Below are positions 9,192-20,440 of a stretch of 64,000 bases of DNA, one piece after another. The stretch comes from Luteimonas deserti (GTDB taxonomy: Bacteria > Pseudomonadota > Gammaproteobacteria > Xanthomonadales > Xanthomonadaceae), in contig NZ_JACCJZ010000020.1 in NCBI RefSeq assembly GCF_013425765.1, positions 496,001 to 560,000 on the forward strand, given 5' to 3'. The position numbers and the translations under genes were made by a program. The notes beneath the pieces were generated by a model, which made no database searches, was not told where the DNA came from, and was given only the letters and a program-made list of their open reading frames with translations. The stretch's first letter is position 1. Every line of letters begins with the position of its first letter.

Positions 9192-10397
9192 ATGACCAGC
9201 GCCCACACCTCCCGCGACATCGTCCTCGCCTTCTCCGGCGGCCTCGACACCAGCTTCTGCGTGCCCTACCTCAAAGAGCAGGGCTGGACCGTGCACACCG
9301 TGTTCGCCGACACCGGCGGCGTCGATGCCGAGGAGCGCGCCTTCATCGAGCAGCGCGCGGCCGAACTCGGTGTCGCCAGCCACGTCACCGTCGACGGTGG
9401 CGCGGCGATCTGGGACGGCTTCGTCAAGCCGTTCGTCTGGGCCGGCGAGGCCTACCAGGGCCAGTACCCGCTGCTGGTGTCGGACCGCTATCTGATCGTC
9501 GACGCCGCGCTCGCGCGTGCTGCCGAGCTCGGCACCAACGCGGTCGCGCACGGCTGCACCGGCATGGGCAATGACCAGGTGCGGTTCGACCTGGCGGTGA
9601 AGGCGCAGGGTGAGTACCGCATCGTGGCGCCGATCCGCGAGATACAGAAGGAACACACGCAGACGCGCGCCTATGAGCAGGCCTATCTCGAAGAACGCGG
9701 TTTCGGCGTGCGCGCCAAGCAGCAGGCCTACACGATCAACGAGAACCTGCTGGGCCTGACGATGTCCGGCGGCGAGATCGACCGCTGGGAAGCGCCGGGC
9801 GAGGGCGCCCGCGGCTGGTGCGCGCCGCGCGCCGAATGGCCGGAAGCGCCGCTGCTGGTGAAGGTGCGCTTCGAGCAGGGCACCGCGGTCGCGCTCGACG
9901 GTGAAATGCTGCCGGGCGCGCAGATCCTGGCCAAGCTCAATGCCCTGTTCGCGCCCTACGGCGTGGGCCGCGGCGTCTACACCGGCGACACCGTGATCGG
10001 CCTCAAGGGCCGCATCGTGTACGAGGCACCGGGTCTGATCTCGCTGCTCGCCGCGCACCGCGCGCTCGAGGACGCGGTGCTGACCAAGCAGCAGAACCGC
10101 TTCAAGCCCGAAGTCGCGCGCAAGTGGACCGAGCTGGTCTACGAGGGTTTCTTCCACGATCCGCTCAAGGCCGACATCGAAGCCTTCCTCGCGTCCTCGC
10201 AGGCCAAGGTCACCGGCGACGTGGTGCTGGAAACCCGTGGCGGCCGCGTCGATGCGGTGGCGGTGACCTCGCCGCACATCCTCAACGCCAAGGGCGCGAC
10301 CTATGCGCAGTCGGCCGATTGGGGTGTCGAGGAGGCCGAAGGCTTCATCAAGCTGTTCGGCATGAGCAGCACGCTCTACGCACAGGTCAATCGCTGA
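9192..10397 (+). CDS. argG: argininosuccinate synthase (ArgG)
   Basis: ArgG joins citrulline and aspartate using ATP to form argininosuccinate. The 401-residue protein begins with the PP-loop ATP motif AFSGGLDTS and continues with [15 protein letters not shown], the characteristic substrate-binding block, and [17 protein letters not shown]. It starts 53 bases after argF' and is probably co-transcribed. In this pathway it acts after ArgE' has removed the acetyl group from acetylcitrulline. Confidence 0.96.
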   Translation: MTSAHTSRDIVLAFSGGLDTSFCVPYLKEQGWTVHTVFADTGGVDAEERAFIEQRAAELGVASHVTVDGGAAIWDGFVKPFVWAGEAYQGQYPLLVSDRYLIVDAALARAAELGTNAVAHGCTGMGNDQVRFDLAVKAQGEYRIVAPIREIQKEHTQTRAYEQAYLEERGFGVRAKQQAYTINENLLGLTMSGGEIDRWEAPGEGARGWCAPRAEWPEAPLLVKVRFEQGTAVALDGEMLPGAQILAKLNALFAPYGVGRGVYTGDTVIGLKGRIVYEAPGLISLLAAHRALEDAVLTKQQNRFKPEVARKWTELVYEGFFHDPLKADIEAFLASSQAKVTGDVVLETRGGRVDAVAVTSPHILNAKGATYAQSADWGVEEAEGFIKLFGMSSTLYAQVNR

Positions 10398-10469
10398 GCG
10401 TGTGCTGCCGCGGCGGAGCATGAGTTCCGCGCAGCGGCGGCAGTGATGAACATCCAGGGCGCACCGTCG

Positions 10470-10826
10470 ATGTCCGATCCCACCATCCCCGTCGCCCGGC
10501 AGTTCGAGGCGTACAACCGCCACGACCTGGCGGCGTTCGTCGCGTGCTTCGCCGCGGACGTCCAAGCGTTCCGCATGCCCGCGCAGCAGCCGTCGCTGCA
10601 GGGCATCCGGGCGCTGGAGGCGTTCTATGCCGAGCATCGCTTCAATAATCCGGCGCTGCGCGCCGAGCTGATCTCGCGCACGGTGCTGGGCCGGCTGGTG
10701 TTCGATCACGAACGCATCCACGGCCTGCAGGCGCAGCCGATGGAGAGCATCGCGGTGTTCGAGGTCGAAGACGCGCTGATCAAGACCGCCTGGTTCTATG
10801 TGTCCGATGCTCCATCCTCGACGTGA
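10470..10826 (+). CDS. SnoaL/NTF2-like protein
   Basis: A 118-residue single-domain protein. The start VARQFEAYNRHDLAAFVACFAADV matches the first helices and strand of SnoaL-like (NTF2 fold) proteins, and the C-terminal strands (SIAVFEVEDALIKTAWFY) complete the cone-shaped fold. I take the ATG at 10470; an ATG at 10446 would add eight residues and neither has a decisive ribosome site. It lies inside the arg cluster between argG and argE', ending four bases before argE', so it should be translated with the pathway. A role in arginine synthesis is not established; such proteins can be enzymes or ligand binders. Confidence 0.75.
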   Translation: MSDPTIPVARQFEAYNRHDLAAFVACFAADVQAFRMPAQQPSLQGIRALEAFYAEHRFNNPALRAELISRTVLGRLVFDHERIHGLQAQPMESIAVFEVEDALIKTAWFYVSDAPSST

Positions 10827-10830
10827 AGCC

Positions 10831-11931
10831 ATGACCGACCTGCTCAACCAGACCCTCGACCATCTCGGACAGCTGGTGTCCTTCGACACCCGCAACCCGC
10901 CGCGTGCGATCAAAGCCGAGGGCGGGATCTTCGATTACATCCGCAGTCGCCTGCCGGGCTTCGAGGTCGAGGTCGTCGACCATGGTGCCGGCGCGGTGAG
11001 CCTGTTCGCAGTGCGTGGTGCGCCGAACGTACTGTTCAATGTGCATCTGGACACCGTGCCCGATTCGCCCGACTGGAGCGCCGATCCGCATGTGATGCGC
11101 CGGCAGGCCGATCGGGTGGTCGGACTCGGTGTCTGCGACATCAAGGGCGCGGCCGCGGCCTTGATCGCCGCCGCCAATGCCGGCGACGGCGATGCCGCGT
11201 TTCTGTTCTCCTCCGACGAGGAAGCCAACGATCCGCGTTGCATCGCAGCCTTCCTCGCGCGCGGGCTGCAGTTCGACGCGGTGCTGGTGGCCGAGCCGAC
11301 GAACTGCGAAGCGGTGCTCGCGCATCGCGGCATCAGTTCGGTGCTGATGCGCTTCGCCGGCACGGCCGGGCATGCGTCGGGCCGGCAGGATCCGGCGGCG
11401 AGCGCGTTGCACCAGGCGATGCGCTGGGGCGGACGCGCGCTCGATCACGTCGAATCGCTGGCGCATGCGCGCTTCGGTGGGCTGACCGGTCTGCGCTTCA
11501 ACATCGGCCGGGTCGAGGGCGGCATCAAGGGCAATGTCATCGCGCCGGCGGCCGAGTTGCGTTTCGGCTTCCGGCCGTTGCCGTCGATGGATGTCGACGA
11601 CCTGCTGGCGACGTTCGCCGGGTTCGCCGAACCGGCCGCCGCGCATTTCGAGGAAACCTTCCGCGGGCCGAGTCTGCCGTCCGGAGACGTTGCGAATGCC
11701 GAGGAACGCCGCCTCGCCGCGCGCGACATCGCCGATGCCTTCGATCTACCGATCGGCAACGCGGTGGACTTCTGGACCGAGGCCTCGCTGTTCTCCGCCG
11801 GTGGCTACACCGCCTTCGTGTTCGGACCGGGCGACATCGCGCAGGCGCATACGGCCGACGAGTTCGTCACCCTGGACCAACTGCAGCGTTATGCCGACGC
11901 CGTGCGCCGGATCATCAACACGCCGGCCTGA
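10831..11931 (+). CDS. argE': N-acetyl-L-citrulline deacetylase
   Basis: An M20/ArgE-family metallohydrolase of 366 residues. Metal-binding sites are visible: [31 protein letters not shown] and, at the C-terminus, [15 protein letters not shown]. In Xanthomonas this lineage cleaves acetylcitrulline, and the neighbouring AOTCase gene makes the same substrate assignment likely here, rather than acetylornithine. I chose the ATG at 10831 because it starts at [16 protein letters not shown]; upstream codons overlap the previous gene. It starts four bases after the SnoaL-like gene. Confidence 0.93.
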   Translation: MTDLLNQTLDHLGQLVSFDTRNPPRAIKAEGGIFDYIRSRLPGFEVEVVDHGAGAVSLFAVRGAPNVLFNVHLDTVPDSPDWSADPHVMRRQADRVVGLGVCDIKGAAAALIAAANAGDGDAAFLFSSDEEANDPRCIAAFLARGLQFDAVLVAEPTNCEAVLAHRGISSVLMRFAGTAGHASGRQDPAASALHQAMRWGGRALDHVESLAHARFGGLTGLRFNIGRVEGGIKGNVIAPAAELRFGFRPLPSMDVDDLLATFAGFAEPAAAHFEETFRGPSLPSGDVANAEERRLAARDIADAFDLPIGNAVDFWTEASLFSAGGYTAFVFGPGDIAQAHTADEFVTLDQLQRYADAVRRIINTPA

Positions 11932-11983
11932 GCCGCGCGACCCGTCTTCCCCTATCCGTCGTTCCATCCACACAAGCCGACCC

Positions 11984-13309
11984 GTGAACATTCCCGCGAC
12001 CCACGTCCAGACCCGTCAGACCATCGTGCGCCTGCTCTCGAGCATGGCCAGCGCGAAGGAGATCAGCCAGTACCTCAAGCGCTTCTCGCAGCTCGATGCC
12101 AAGCGCTTCGCCGTGGTCAAGGTCGGTGGCGCGGTGCTGCGCGACGAGCTCGACGATCTGACGTCCTCGCTGTCGTTCCTGCAGGAAGTCGGCCTGACCC
12201 CAATCGTGCTGCACGGCGCCGGCCCGCAGCTGGATGCGGAACTCGCCGCCGCCGGTATCGAGAAGAACACCGTGAACGGCCTGCGCGTGACCACGCCCGA
12301 GGCGCTGGCCATCGTGCGCCGCGTGTTCCAGGCCGCGAACCTGCGCCTGGTCGAGGCCCTGCAGCGCAACGGCGCGCGCGCGACCTCGATCACCGGCGGC
12401 GTGTTCGAAGCGACGTATCTCGACCAGGCGACCTATGGTCTGGTCGGTGAAGTGAATGCTGTGAACCTCGCGCCGATCGAAGCGAGCCTGCAGGCCGGCT
12501 CAATCCCGGTGATCACGAGCCTGGGCGAAACCGCGTCGGGGCAGATCCTCAACATCAATGCCGATTTCGCCGCCAACGAACTCGTGCGCGAGCTGCAGCC
12601 CTACAAGATCATCTTCCTCACCGGCACCGGCGGTCTGCTCGATGCTGACGGCAAGGTCATCGACTCGATCAACCTGTCGACCGAGTACGACCATCTCATC
12701 CAGCAGCCGTGGATCCACGGCGGCATGAAGGTCAAGATCGAACAGATCAAGGCGCTGCTCGAAGGCCTGCCGATGGCGTCGTCGGTGTCGATCACGCGGC
12801 CGGCGGATCTGGCCAAGGAACTGTTCACCCACAAGGGCTCGGGCACGCTGGTGCGTCGCGGCGAACGGGTCCTGCGGGCTGTCGACTGGTCGGAGCTGGA
12901 TCTGGAACGGCTCAAGTCCTTGATCGAGTCGAGCTTCGGCCGCGAACTCGCGCCGGACTACTTCGAGCGCACGCCGCTGCTGCGCGCCTACGTCAGCGAG
13001 AACTACCGCGCCGCGGTGATCCTGACCGATGCCGAGGGCTCGGTGTATCTGGACAAGTTCGCGGTACTCGACGACGCGCAGGGCGAGGGCCTCGGCCGCG
13101 CGGTCTGGAACGTGATGCGCGAGGAAACGCCGCAACTGTTCTGGCGCTCGCGCCATCACAACCAGGTCAACATTTTCTATTACGCCGAGTCCGACGGCTG
13201 CATCAAGCAGGAGAAATGGAAGGTGTTCTGGTACGGCCTCGACGGCTTCGAGCAGATCCAGCGCTCGGTCGCGCATTGCGCGACCCGCCCGCCGACGCTG
13301 ATCGGCTGA
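11984..13309 (+). CDS. argB: Bifunctional N-acetylglutamate kinase/synthase (ArgB, NAGK-NAGS fusion)
   Basis: A 441-residue fusion. Residues 1 to about 285 are an amino-acid kinase domain ([50 protein letters not shown]). The remainder is the GNAT-like synthase domain of vertebrate type ([39 protein letters not shown]). Together they catalyse the first two steps of arginine synthesis. The GTG at 11984 is chosen because it includes the mobile N-terminal helix [12 protein letters not shown] found in the Xanthomonas homologues as I remember them; the longer in-frame ORF upstream is antisense-like noise. argC follows ten bases later. Confidence 0.94.
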   Translation: MNIPATHVQTRQTIVRLLSSMASAKEISQYLKRFSQLDAKRFAVVKVGGAVLRDELDDLTSSLSFLQEVGLTPIVLHGAGPQLDAELAAAGIEKNTVNGLRVTTPEALAIVRRVFQAANLRLVEALQRNGARATSITGGVFEATYLDQATYGLVGEVNAVNLAPIEASLQAGSIPVITSLGETASGQILNINADFAANELVRELQPYKIIFLTGTGGLLDADGKVIDSINLSTEYDHLIQQPWIHGGMKVKIEQIKALLEGLPMASSVSITRPADLAKELFTHKGSGTLVRRGERVLRAVDWSELDLERLKSLIESSFGRELAPDYFERTPLLRAYVSENYRAAVILTDAEGSVYLDKFAVLDDAQGEGLGRAVWNVMREETPQLFWRSRHHNQVNIFYYAESDGCIKQEKWKVFWYGLDGFEQIQRSVAHCATRPPTLIG

Positions 13310-13319
13310 GGAGATCGCC

Positions 13320-14270
<951 letters not shown>

Positions 14271-14279
14271 TTTTCCGTC

Positions 14280-14345
14280 TAGGAGCGCGCTCGCGTGCGA
14301 ATGCGCTTCACCGGCACCGCCTCATCGCGCGCGAGCGCGCTCCTA
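14280..14345. repeat. REP-type palindrome (GTAG family), copy 1
   Basis: A perfect 16-bp inverted repeat, TAGGAGCGCGCTCGCG and its complement, encloses a 34-base loop and nearly fills the argC-argH gap. The same stem sequence recurs at 30496. It resembles the extragenic GTAG palindromes of Stenotrophomonas and related xanthomonads, which are spread by RAYT transposases. No RAYT gene is in the window. Confidence 0.85.
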
Positions 14346-14367
14346 CAAATACTGCAAGGACATCGAC

Positions 14368-15663
14368 ATGAGCACTCTCCTCTGGCAGAAGCCCGGCGTC
14401 GCCGTCGACACGCAGATCCAGGCGTTCCTCGCCGGTGACGACGTGATCCTCGACCGCGAATTCTTCCTGCACGACATCGCCGCGAGCGCCGCGCATGCCG
14501 AAGGTCTGCAGCGCGTCGGCATCCTCTCCGGCGACGAACTCGACGGGCTCAAGCGCGAACTCGCCACGCTGGCCGACGACTTCCGCAGCGGCGCTTTCGT
14601 GCTCGACGAACGCTTCGAGGACGGACATTCGGCGATCGAGGCCCGGCTGACCGAACGGCTCGGCGATGCCGGCCGGCGCATCCACACCGGCCGCAGCCGC
14701 AACGATCAGGTGCTGGTCGCCACGCGCCTGTGGCTGAAGGAAAAGCTCGCACGTCTGGCCGCGCTGTCGCGCGAGATCGCGACGGTCGCGCTCGACCGCG
14801 CAGAGGCGGAAGCGCACCTGCCGATTCCCGGCTACACGCACATCCAGCGCGCCGTGCTGTCGTCGGGCGGCATGTGGTGGTCGGGCTGGGCCGAGGCCTT
14901 CATCGACGATGCGGTACGCGCGCGCGACACGCTCGCGCTGATCGACTGCAATCCGCTCGGCACCGCGGCCGGCTACGGCGTGAACCTCGCGCTCGATCGC
15001 GACCACACCACGGCCGCGCTCGGCTTCGCCCGCCTGCAGGTCTCGCCGGTCTACGCGCAGCTCTCGCGCGGCAAGTTCGAACTGGCCGCGCTCGAAGCGC
15101 TGGGCAGCGCGACGCTGGATCTGCGTCGTCTGGCCTGGGACCTGTCGCAGTTCACCAGCGCCGAATACGGCTTCGTCGCGCTGCCGGCGCAATACACGAC
15201 CGGCAGTTCGATCATGCCGAACAAGCGCAATCCCGACGTCGTCGAACTGATGCGCGCCACCCATGCCAGCGTCGCCGCGGCACGCACCGAGATCGAACAG
15301 TTGCTGTCGTTGCCATCGGGCTACCACCGCGACCTGCAGAGCTCCAAGGGCGCGATCTTCCACGGTTTCGGTCGTGGCCTGGCCGCGCTGGAACTGTTGC
15401 CGGCGCTGCTGGCGAATCTGGAATGGCGCGAAGACCGCCTGCGCGCGGCCGTCGATTCGGGCATGTACGCCACCGATGTCGCGGTCGAAGCGGCGATTGC
15501 CGGCGTGCCGTTCCGCGAGGCCTACCAGGCCGCCGCGGCCAGCGCCGACACGGCCGGGCAGGGGCGTACGCCGGAAGGCAGCCTCGCCGCACGCACCTCG
15601 CCGGGTGGCGCGGCGGACCTGCGGCTCGATACCTTGCGCGCCCGTCTGACGGCGCTGGACTGA
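14368..15663 (+). CDS. argH: argininosuccinate lyase (ArgH)
   Basis: ArgH splits argininosuccinate into arginine and fumarate, the last step of arginine synthesis. The 431-residue protein belongs to the fumarase/aspartase superfamily. [10 protein letters not shown] holds substrate-binding residues, [10 protein letters not shown] contains the catalytic-site histidine, and the flexible signature loop reads [13 protein letters not shown]. The C-terminal part is slightly shorter than the E. coli protein (about 457). It follows the REP palindrome. Confidence 0.95.
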   Translation: MSTLLWQKPGVAVDTQIQAFLAGDDVILDREFFLHDIAASAAHAEGLQRVGILSGDELDGLKRELATLADDFRSGAFVLDERFEDGHSAIEARLTERLGDAGRRIHTGRSRNDQVLVATRLWLKEKLARLAALSREIATVALDRAEAEAHLPIPGYTHIQRAVLSSGGMWWSGWAEAFIDDAVRARDTLALIDCNPLGTAAGYGVNLALDRDHTTAALGFARLQVSPVYAQLSRGKFELAALEALGSATLDLRRLAWDLSQFTSAEYGFVALPAQYTTGSSIMPNKRNPDVVELMRATHASVAAARTEIEQLLSLPSGYHRDLQSSKGAIFHGFGRGLAALELLPALLANLEWREDRLRAAVDSGMYATDVAVEAAIAGVPFREAYQAAAASADTAGQGRTPEGSLAARTSPGGAADLRLDTLRARLTALD

Positions 15664-15689
15664 GGCAGACGGCGCACGCATAGTCGGTC

Positions 15690-15715
15690 GGGCGCGCTCT
15701 CGGGTGCGCGCGCCC
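15690..15715 (+). terminator. GC-rich hairpin after argH
   Basis: GGGCGCGC pairs perfectly with GCGCGCCC across a 10-base loop, 26 bases past the argH stop. It has no T run. It could mark the end of the arg transcript or stabilise it. Confidence 0.45.
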
Positions 15716-15810
15716 GGATGAAGAGCGTGCGTCACGGGTTCGTGTCGCCGCCGCCGGGTCGAAGCGCAGTGGAACCGCAATGCCCGGAAACGATTGGAGG
15801 AGACCGTCAC

Positions 15811-16068
15811 GTGAAACGCTATCTGGTGCTCGCGATGCGCCGGCCGACATTCGACGCGGCCGTCGTGGCAGCCCACAAGGCGTTCCTCGACGATCTGCGT
15901 GCACGCGATCTGCTCGATTGCACGGGCGGGTTCAGCGACGGCAGCGGCGGCGCCTACGTCTTGCGCAATCTCGACAGTCTCGCGGAGGCGCAGGCGCTCG
16001 TGGCGCAGGATCCGCTGGTGCTGCAACACGCATCCGATCTCACCGTGCACGAGTGGAATCTGCGCTGA
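15811..16068 (+). CDS. YciI-like small protein
   Basis: An 85-residue protein of the YciI-like (dimeric alpha/beta barrel) type. It begins VKRYLVLAMRRPTFD, has an invariant-looking His in VVAAHKAFLDDL, and ends with the strand HASDLTVHEWNLR. The GTG at 15811 is preceded by TTGGAGGAGA at 15794-15803, a strong ribosome site that decides the start. It ends eight bases before proB, suggesting co-expression. YciI proteins have been described as small enzymes or accessory subunits, but no specific role is assigned here. Confidence 0.78.
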   Translation: MKRYLVLAMRRPTFDAAVVAAHKAFLDDLRARDLLDCTGGFSDGSGGAYVLRNLDSLAEAQALVAQDPLVLQHASDLTVHEWNLR

Positions 16069-16075
16069 CACGTCG

Positions 16076-17224
16076 ATGCCCACGACACCCGCCGCCGATT
16101 TCCCCGAACAACCGCTGCCGCCCTGGCGGCGCGCGGTACTCAAGGTCGGCAGCAGCCTACTGGCGGCCGACGGCGGCGGCCTGTCGGACCAGTACGCCGC
16201 GGCGCTGGCCGGCTTCGTGCGCGCGAGTCACGCGGCCGGACGCGAACTCGTGGTGGTGTCGTCGGGCGCCGTGGCGGCGGGCCGCGCGATCCTGCATGCG
16301 AACCTGGCCCCCGGCGCACCGATGGCCGAGCGCCAGGCATTGGCCGCGTTGGGCCAGGCGCGCCTGACCGGTTTCTGGCAGGGCTTCTTCGAACGTCCGG
16401 TCGCGCAGGTGCTGTTGACCCACGACGACCTGCGCAACCGCCGCCGTTATCTCAATGCCCGCGCGACGCTGACCGCGCTGCTGCGCCATGGCGCGCTGCC
16501 GGTGGTCAACGAGAACGACACGGTGTCGGTCGACGAACTCAAGCTCGGTGACAACGACAATCTCGCCGCGATCGTGGCCGCGCTGGTCGATGCGGACGTG
16601 TTGTTCATCGCCACCGACATCGATGGCCTGTTCGATGCCGACCCGCGCATCGAGCCGCATGCGCGGCCGATGCCGCTGGTCGCGAAGATGAGCGCGTCGT
16701 TGCTGGCCGTGGCCGGCGGCGCCGGCAGCAGTGTCGGCACCGGCGGCATGCGCACCAAGCTCGAGGCCGCGCAACGCGCCGCATCGGCGGGCGTGGCAAC
16801 GGTGTTGTTCAACGGCCGCCGCGCCGACGTGCTCGAAGGCCTCGCCCACGATCGCCTGCGCGGCACGCGCATCCATCCGCTGCGCACGCGAATGGCCGCG
16901 CGCAAGCACTGGCTGCAGAACGCGCCGGCCGAAGCGGGCGCGATCCTCGTCGACGACGGCGCCGCGAATGCGATGGTCGAGAAGGGCGCGTCGCTGCTGC
17001 CCGGTGGCGTGCTCGCCGCCGAAGGATCGTTCCGGCGCGGCGATCTGGTGTCGGTGTTACTGCTTGATGGCGACGCGCGCGAACCGATCGCGCGGGGCGT
17101 GACCCAGTATTCGGCCGACGACATCCGCCGGCTGGCGCGCCGGCACTCGCGCGATATCGAGGCGACGCTGGGCTACAGCTACGGCGAGACGATCGTGCAT
17201 CGGGACGATCTGGTGCTGGTGTAG
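16076..17224 (+). CDS. proB: glutamate 5-kinase (ProB)
   Basis: ProB phosphorylates glutamate, the first and feedback-regulated step of proline synthesis. The 382-residue protein has an amino-acid kinase domain (AVLKVGSSLLA, VVSSGAVAAGR, PVVNENDTVS, KLGDNDNLAA, GTGGMRTKLEAA). It is followed by a C-terminal PUA domain from about residue 290 (GAILVDDGAANAM to the end). The ATG at 16076 is eight bases downstream of the YciI-like gene. proA lies 349 bases further on, in the same direction. Confidence 0.95.
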   Translation: MPTTPAADFPEQPLPPWRRAVLKVGSSLLAADGGGLSDQYAAALAGFVRASHAAGRELVVVSSGAVAAGRAILHANLAPGAPMAERQALAALGQARLTGFWQGFFERPVAQVLLTHDDLRNRRRYLNARATLTALLRHGALPVVNENDTVSVDELKLGDNDNLAAIVAALVDADVLFIATDIDGLFDADPRIEPHARPMPLVAKMSASLLAVAGGAGSSVGTGGMRTKLEAAQRAASAGVATVLFNGRRADVLEGLAHDRLRGTRIHPLRTRMAARKHWLQNAPAEAGAILVDDGAANAMVEKGASLLPGGVLAAEGSFRRGDLVSVLLLDGDAREPIARGVTQYSADDIRRLARRHSRDIEATLGYSYGETIVHRDDLVLV

Positions 17225-17573
17225 CGCCGGGGCTGTTCCGCACGCGTCCGGCCGTCGTTCTCCTGGTGAAGAGGCCCGCCAATCGTTGCGCCTTTCGCCC
17301 GTCTGAGCGGCCCCGGCGGGCTCGGAGCGATTGCGGAATCACGTGTGATCCGGCGCGATGCATCGGCGCCGTGGCGGAGCCGAGGAGTCGCCGGTGCCCT
17401 GATACGAGCGGGGCCCGATCGGCGGGAGATGGCCCCGTCCACCGCCCGGCCGACGGAAACACCCGCACCGCATCCTTCTCCACCCGGCGGCGGGCGGCGA
17501 TCAGATGCTCGCCGGCGTCGCGCCCACCGGCGCGTCGCGCTAACGTGGCACGCTCCGCCGACCGTCCACGTCC
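17225..17573. other. Intergenic region between proB and proA
   Basis: About 350 bases without a supportable gene. Short open frames here are arginine/proline-rich and lack ribosome sites. Some dyad-like GC-rich segments occur but no terminator with a T run. It probably holds a proA promoter. Confidence 0.5.
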
Positions 17574-18827
17574 ATGAGCGAGATCCGAACCGCCGCCCTG
17601 GCCTGTCGCGACGCCGCCGCGCAGCTGGCGATGCTCGACACCGACGCGCGCAATGCGCTGCTGCGGTCGATGGCCGCTGCGCTGGACACGAATTCCGATG
17701 TGATCCTCGCCGCCAACGTGCGCGATATCGATGCCGCGCAGGCGCGTGGCACGACCGGCGCACTGCTGGATCGACTGCGCCTGGATCGGGCGCGGCTCGC
17801 CGGCATGTCCGCAGCGGTGCGCGATGTCGCCGACCTGCCGGATCCGGTCGGCCAGGTGACCCGCGACGACGTGCGGCCCAACGGATTGCGCGTACGCAAG
17901 GTCCGGGTGCCGCTGGGGGTGGTCGCGATGATCTACGAGGCGCGGCCGAACGTGACCGCCGACGCGGCGGCATTGTGTATCAAAGCCGGCAACGGCGTGA
18001 TCCTGCGCGGCGGCAGCGAGGCGATCCACTCGAACACCGCGATCGCCGACGCGTTGCGGGCGGCGATCGCGGCGCAAGGTGTCGACGCTCACGCGCTGAC
18101 CCTGGTGCGCGACCTGCGCCGCGAGTCGATGCTCGAACTGTTGCAGCTCAGCGACATCGTCGACCTCGCGATTCCGCGCGGTGGCGAGGGCCTGATCCGT
18201 TTCGTCTCCGAACACGCACGCGTCCCGGTGATCAAGCACTACAAGGGCGTCTGCCACCTGTTCGTGGACGCCAGCGCCGATCCGGCTGTCGCTCTGGCCC
18301 TGCTCGTCGACGGCAAGACCGGCCGGCCCGCCGCCTGCAATGCACTTGAAACCCTGCTGGTGCACGCCGATGTCGCGGATGACTTCGTGCCGCGCGCGGT
18401 TGCGGCATTGCGCGAGCGGGGGGTGGAGGTCCGTGGCGATGCGTGTATCGCATCTCGCGCCGAGGGCGTCGTGCCGATCGGCGAGGACGATGACGCCGCC
18501 GAGTTCCTGGATCTGGTGATCGCCGCGCGTGTCGTCGATTCGCTCGATGCCGCGCTCGCGCACATCCGGCGCTACGGCTCGGACCACACCGAGGTCATCG
18601 TCACCCGGGACGATGCCAGCGCGCAGCGGTTCATCGCATCGCTCCGTTCGGCGGTCGTCATGGTCAACGCCTCGTCCCGTTTCAGCGACGGCGGTGAGCT
18701 GGGACTGGGCGCCGAGATCGGGATCTCGACGACCCGGTTGCACGCCTATGGACCCATGGGGCTGGAGGCCCTCACGGTGGAGCGTTTCGTGGTCACCGGC
18801 GCCGGTCAGGTGCGCACGCCTGTCTAA
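17574..18827 (+). CDS. proA: gamma-glutamyl phosphate reductase (ProA)
   Basis: ProA reduces glutamyl 5-phosphate to glutamate semialdehyde with NADPH. The 417-residue aldehyde-dehydrogenase-fold protein shows [31 protein letters not shown] and [12 protein letters not shown], then the catalytic cysteine in [30 protein letters not shown] near the C-terminus is the family signature. It shares the proline pathway with proB upstream. Confidence 0.95.
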   Translation: MSEIRTAALACRDAAAQLAMLDTDARNALLRSMAAALDTNSDVILAANVRDIDAAQARGTTGALLDRLRLDRARLAGMSAAVRDVADLPDPVGQVTRDDVRPNGLRVRKVRVPLGVVAMIYEARPNVTADAAALCIKAGNGVILRGGSEAIHSNTAIADALRAAIAAQGVDAHALTLVRDLRRESMLELLQLSDIVDLAIPRGGEGLIRFVSEHARVPVIKHYKGVCHLFVDASADPAVALALLVDGKTGRPAACNALETLLVHADVADDFVPRAVAALRERGVEVRGDACIASRAEGVVPIGEDDDAAEFLDLVIAARVVDSLDAALAHIRRYGSDHTEVIVTRDDASAQRFIASLRSAVVMVNASSRFSDGGELGLGAEIGISTTRLHAYGPMGLEALTVERFVVTGAGQVRTPV

Positions 18828-18891
18828 GATCAGCCCGCTCACCCCATGATGAGCAGCGGGACTGCCGTTTTCACTCGATCAGGGCAAAAGT

Positions 18892-18906
18892 TGACCCCGA
18901 GGGTCA
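18892..18906. promoter_or_regulatory. Operator-like palindrome upstream of glycosyltransferase gene
   Basis: TGACCC-CGA-GGGTCA is a perfect 6-bp inverted repeat with a 3-base spacer, about 110 bases before the glycosyltransferase start. A compact dyad with TGA/TCA ends looks like a transcription factor site rather than a terminator. The factor is unknown. Confidence 0.4.
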
Positions 18907-19018
18907 CAAGCCCGTGGCGTGTGTGCGACGTGAGTAGGATGTGAAGATGGCACGCGATGTGCTTACAGAGCGGGAACGTTTTTCGTGACCCCACTCACAT
19001 TTCGCTTGAGAACCTCTT

Positions 19019-20440
19019 GTGCTGGATGCTCCCACCGCTGCACCGCGTCTCGACCCTACACCCTTTGATCCGATCACGCCGCCTTCCGCGCCTGTCCTGT
19101 CGCCGGACCGGTCCAGGCGCCACCGGTTCTATCTGCCCGTACCGGTCAAGTTCGTACTGGTCCTCGCCTTTGCCGCCGTCTGGATGGGCATCAGCATCCG
19201 TCTTTCCCAGCCCTGGCTGGACGGGCTGACGGGACTCGTCGGCTTCGCCCTTGCGCTCTTCGTCATCGCGTTCATCGCCTACGTGCCCGGCTTCATGAAC
19301 GCCTTCCTGATCGGTTCCATCCTCGCGGATCGCCGGCCGCACCGCCGCCATATCGAGACGTTTCCCGATCTCTGCGTGCTCGTGGCGAGCTACAACGAGC
19401 GCGAGAACATCGCCGACACGCTGAGGAGCCTGACCCGCCAGGATTATCCCGGCCGGGTCTCGGTGCTGGTGATCGATGACGGCTCCACCGACGGCGCCCT
19501 CGAGATCGCGCAGGCGGAGGCCGCCGTGCAATCGCGGCCGGGGATGCAGATGCGCGTGCTCGCGATGCCGCGCAACGGCGGCAAGTCGAGGGCCCTCAAT
19601 GCGGGCCTCGCGGATACGGACGAGGCCCTGGTGGTCACGGTCGATGCGGATTCCTACCTCCGGCAGGATGCGCTGCGCAAGCTGGTCGAGCGCTTCCTGT
19701 CGGATCCGCCCGACACCGTGGCGGTGGCGGGATGCGTGCTGGTGCGAAATTCGCGCGAGAACTGGCTGACCCGTGGCCAGGAGTGGGACTACTTCCACGG
19801 CATCGCGGCCGTCAAGCGCATGCAGAGCATGTATCACGGCACGCTGGTCGCGCAGGGGGCGTTCTCGCTCTACACGCGCTCGGCGCTGGTGCAGGTGGGC
19901 GGCTGGCCGGAATGCGTCGGCGAGGACATCGTGGTGTCCTGGGCGCTGCTCGCCACCGGTGCACGCGTCGGCTACTGCGAGGAGGCATGTCTGTTCACCA
20001 AGGTGCCGACCACGGTGCTGCAGTTCGCCCGTCAGCGGCAGCGCTGGTCACGCGGCCTGATGGAAGCCTTCGCGCGCCACGGGCGTTTGTTGTTCAAGGC
20101 CCGCATGTCCACGCTCTTCATCTGGTGGAACCTGCTGTTTCTGCCGCTCGACCTGGTCTACACCCTGGCGTTCCTGCCCGGTCTGGTGCTGGCCCTGTTC
20201 GGCTACTACTGGATCGCGGGCGTGATGACCCTGCTGGTGCTGCCGCTGGCGGCAGTGTGGAACCTGATCATCTTCCGGGTGCAGTCGCAGATGTTCAAAT
20301 CGCAGAACCTCAAGGTGCGCCGCAACGTACTCGGTTTCCTGTTCTACACCGTGGGGTACACCATGCTGCTGCAGCCGGTGTGCGTCATGGGTTACACGGC
20401 CGAGCTGCTGCGGTTGCGCAAGACCTGGGGCACGAAATGA
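19019..20440 (+). CDS. Processive family 2 glycosyltransferase (PgaC/NodC-like)
   Basis: An inner-membrane polysaccharide synthase candidate of 473 residues. Two N-terminal transmembrane helices (about residues 43-62 and 70-100) precede the GT2 domain. The catalytic signatures are VIDDGSTD, VTVDADSYL, CVGEDIVVSW and the processivity motif RQRQRWSRG. At least three more membrane helices follow (about 360-440). The order and motifs match poly-N-acetylglucosamine or cellulose-type synthases, with PgaC the closest in layout. I read the start as GTG at 19019, the only start in frame before the first helix. The next gene overlaps its stop codon and encodes a probable outer-membrane beta-barrel. Confidence 0.85.
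   Translation: MLDAPTAAPRLDPTPFDPITPPSAPVLSPDRSRRHRFYLPVPVKFVLVLAFAAVWMGISIRLSQPWLDGLTGLVGFALALFVIAFIAYVPGFMNAFLIGSILADRRPHRRHIETFPDLCVLVASYNERENIADTLRSLTRQDYPGRVSVLVIDDGSTDGALEIAQAEAAVQSRPGMQMRVLAMPRNGGKSRALNAGLADTDEALVVTVDADSYLRQDALRKLVERFLSDPPDTVAVAGCVLVRNSRENWLTRGQEWDYFHGIAAVKRMQSMYHGTLVAQGAFSLYTRSALVQVGGWPECVGEDIVVSWALLATGARVGYCEEACLFTKVPTTVLQFARQRQRWSRGLMEAFARHGRLLFKARMSTLFIWWNLLFLPLDLVYTLAFLPGLVLALFGYYWIAGVMTLLVLPLAAVWNLIIFRVQSQMFKSQNLKVRRNVLGFLFYTVGYTMLLQPVCVMGYTAELLRLRKTWGTK

Noticed and set aside
8949-10913. 654-residue minus-strand ORF opposite argF' and argG
   Set aside because: Antisense shadow of two unambiguous arginine genes.
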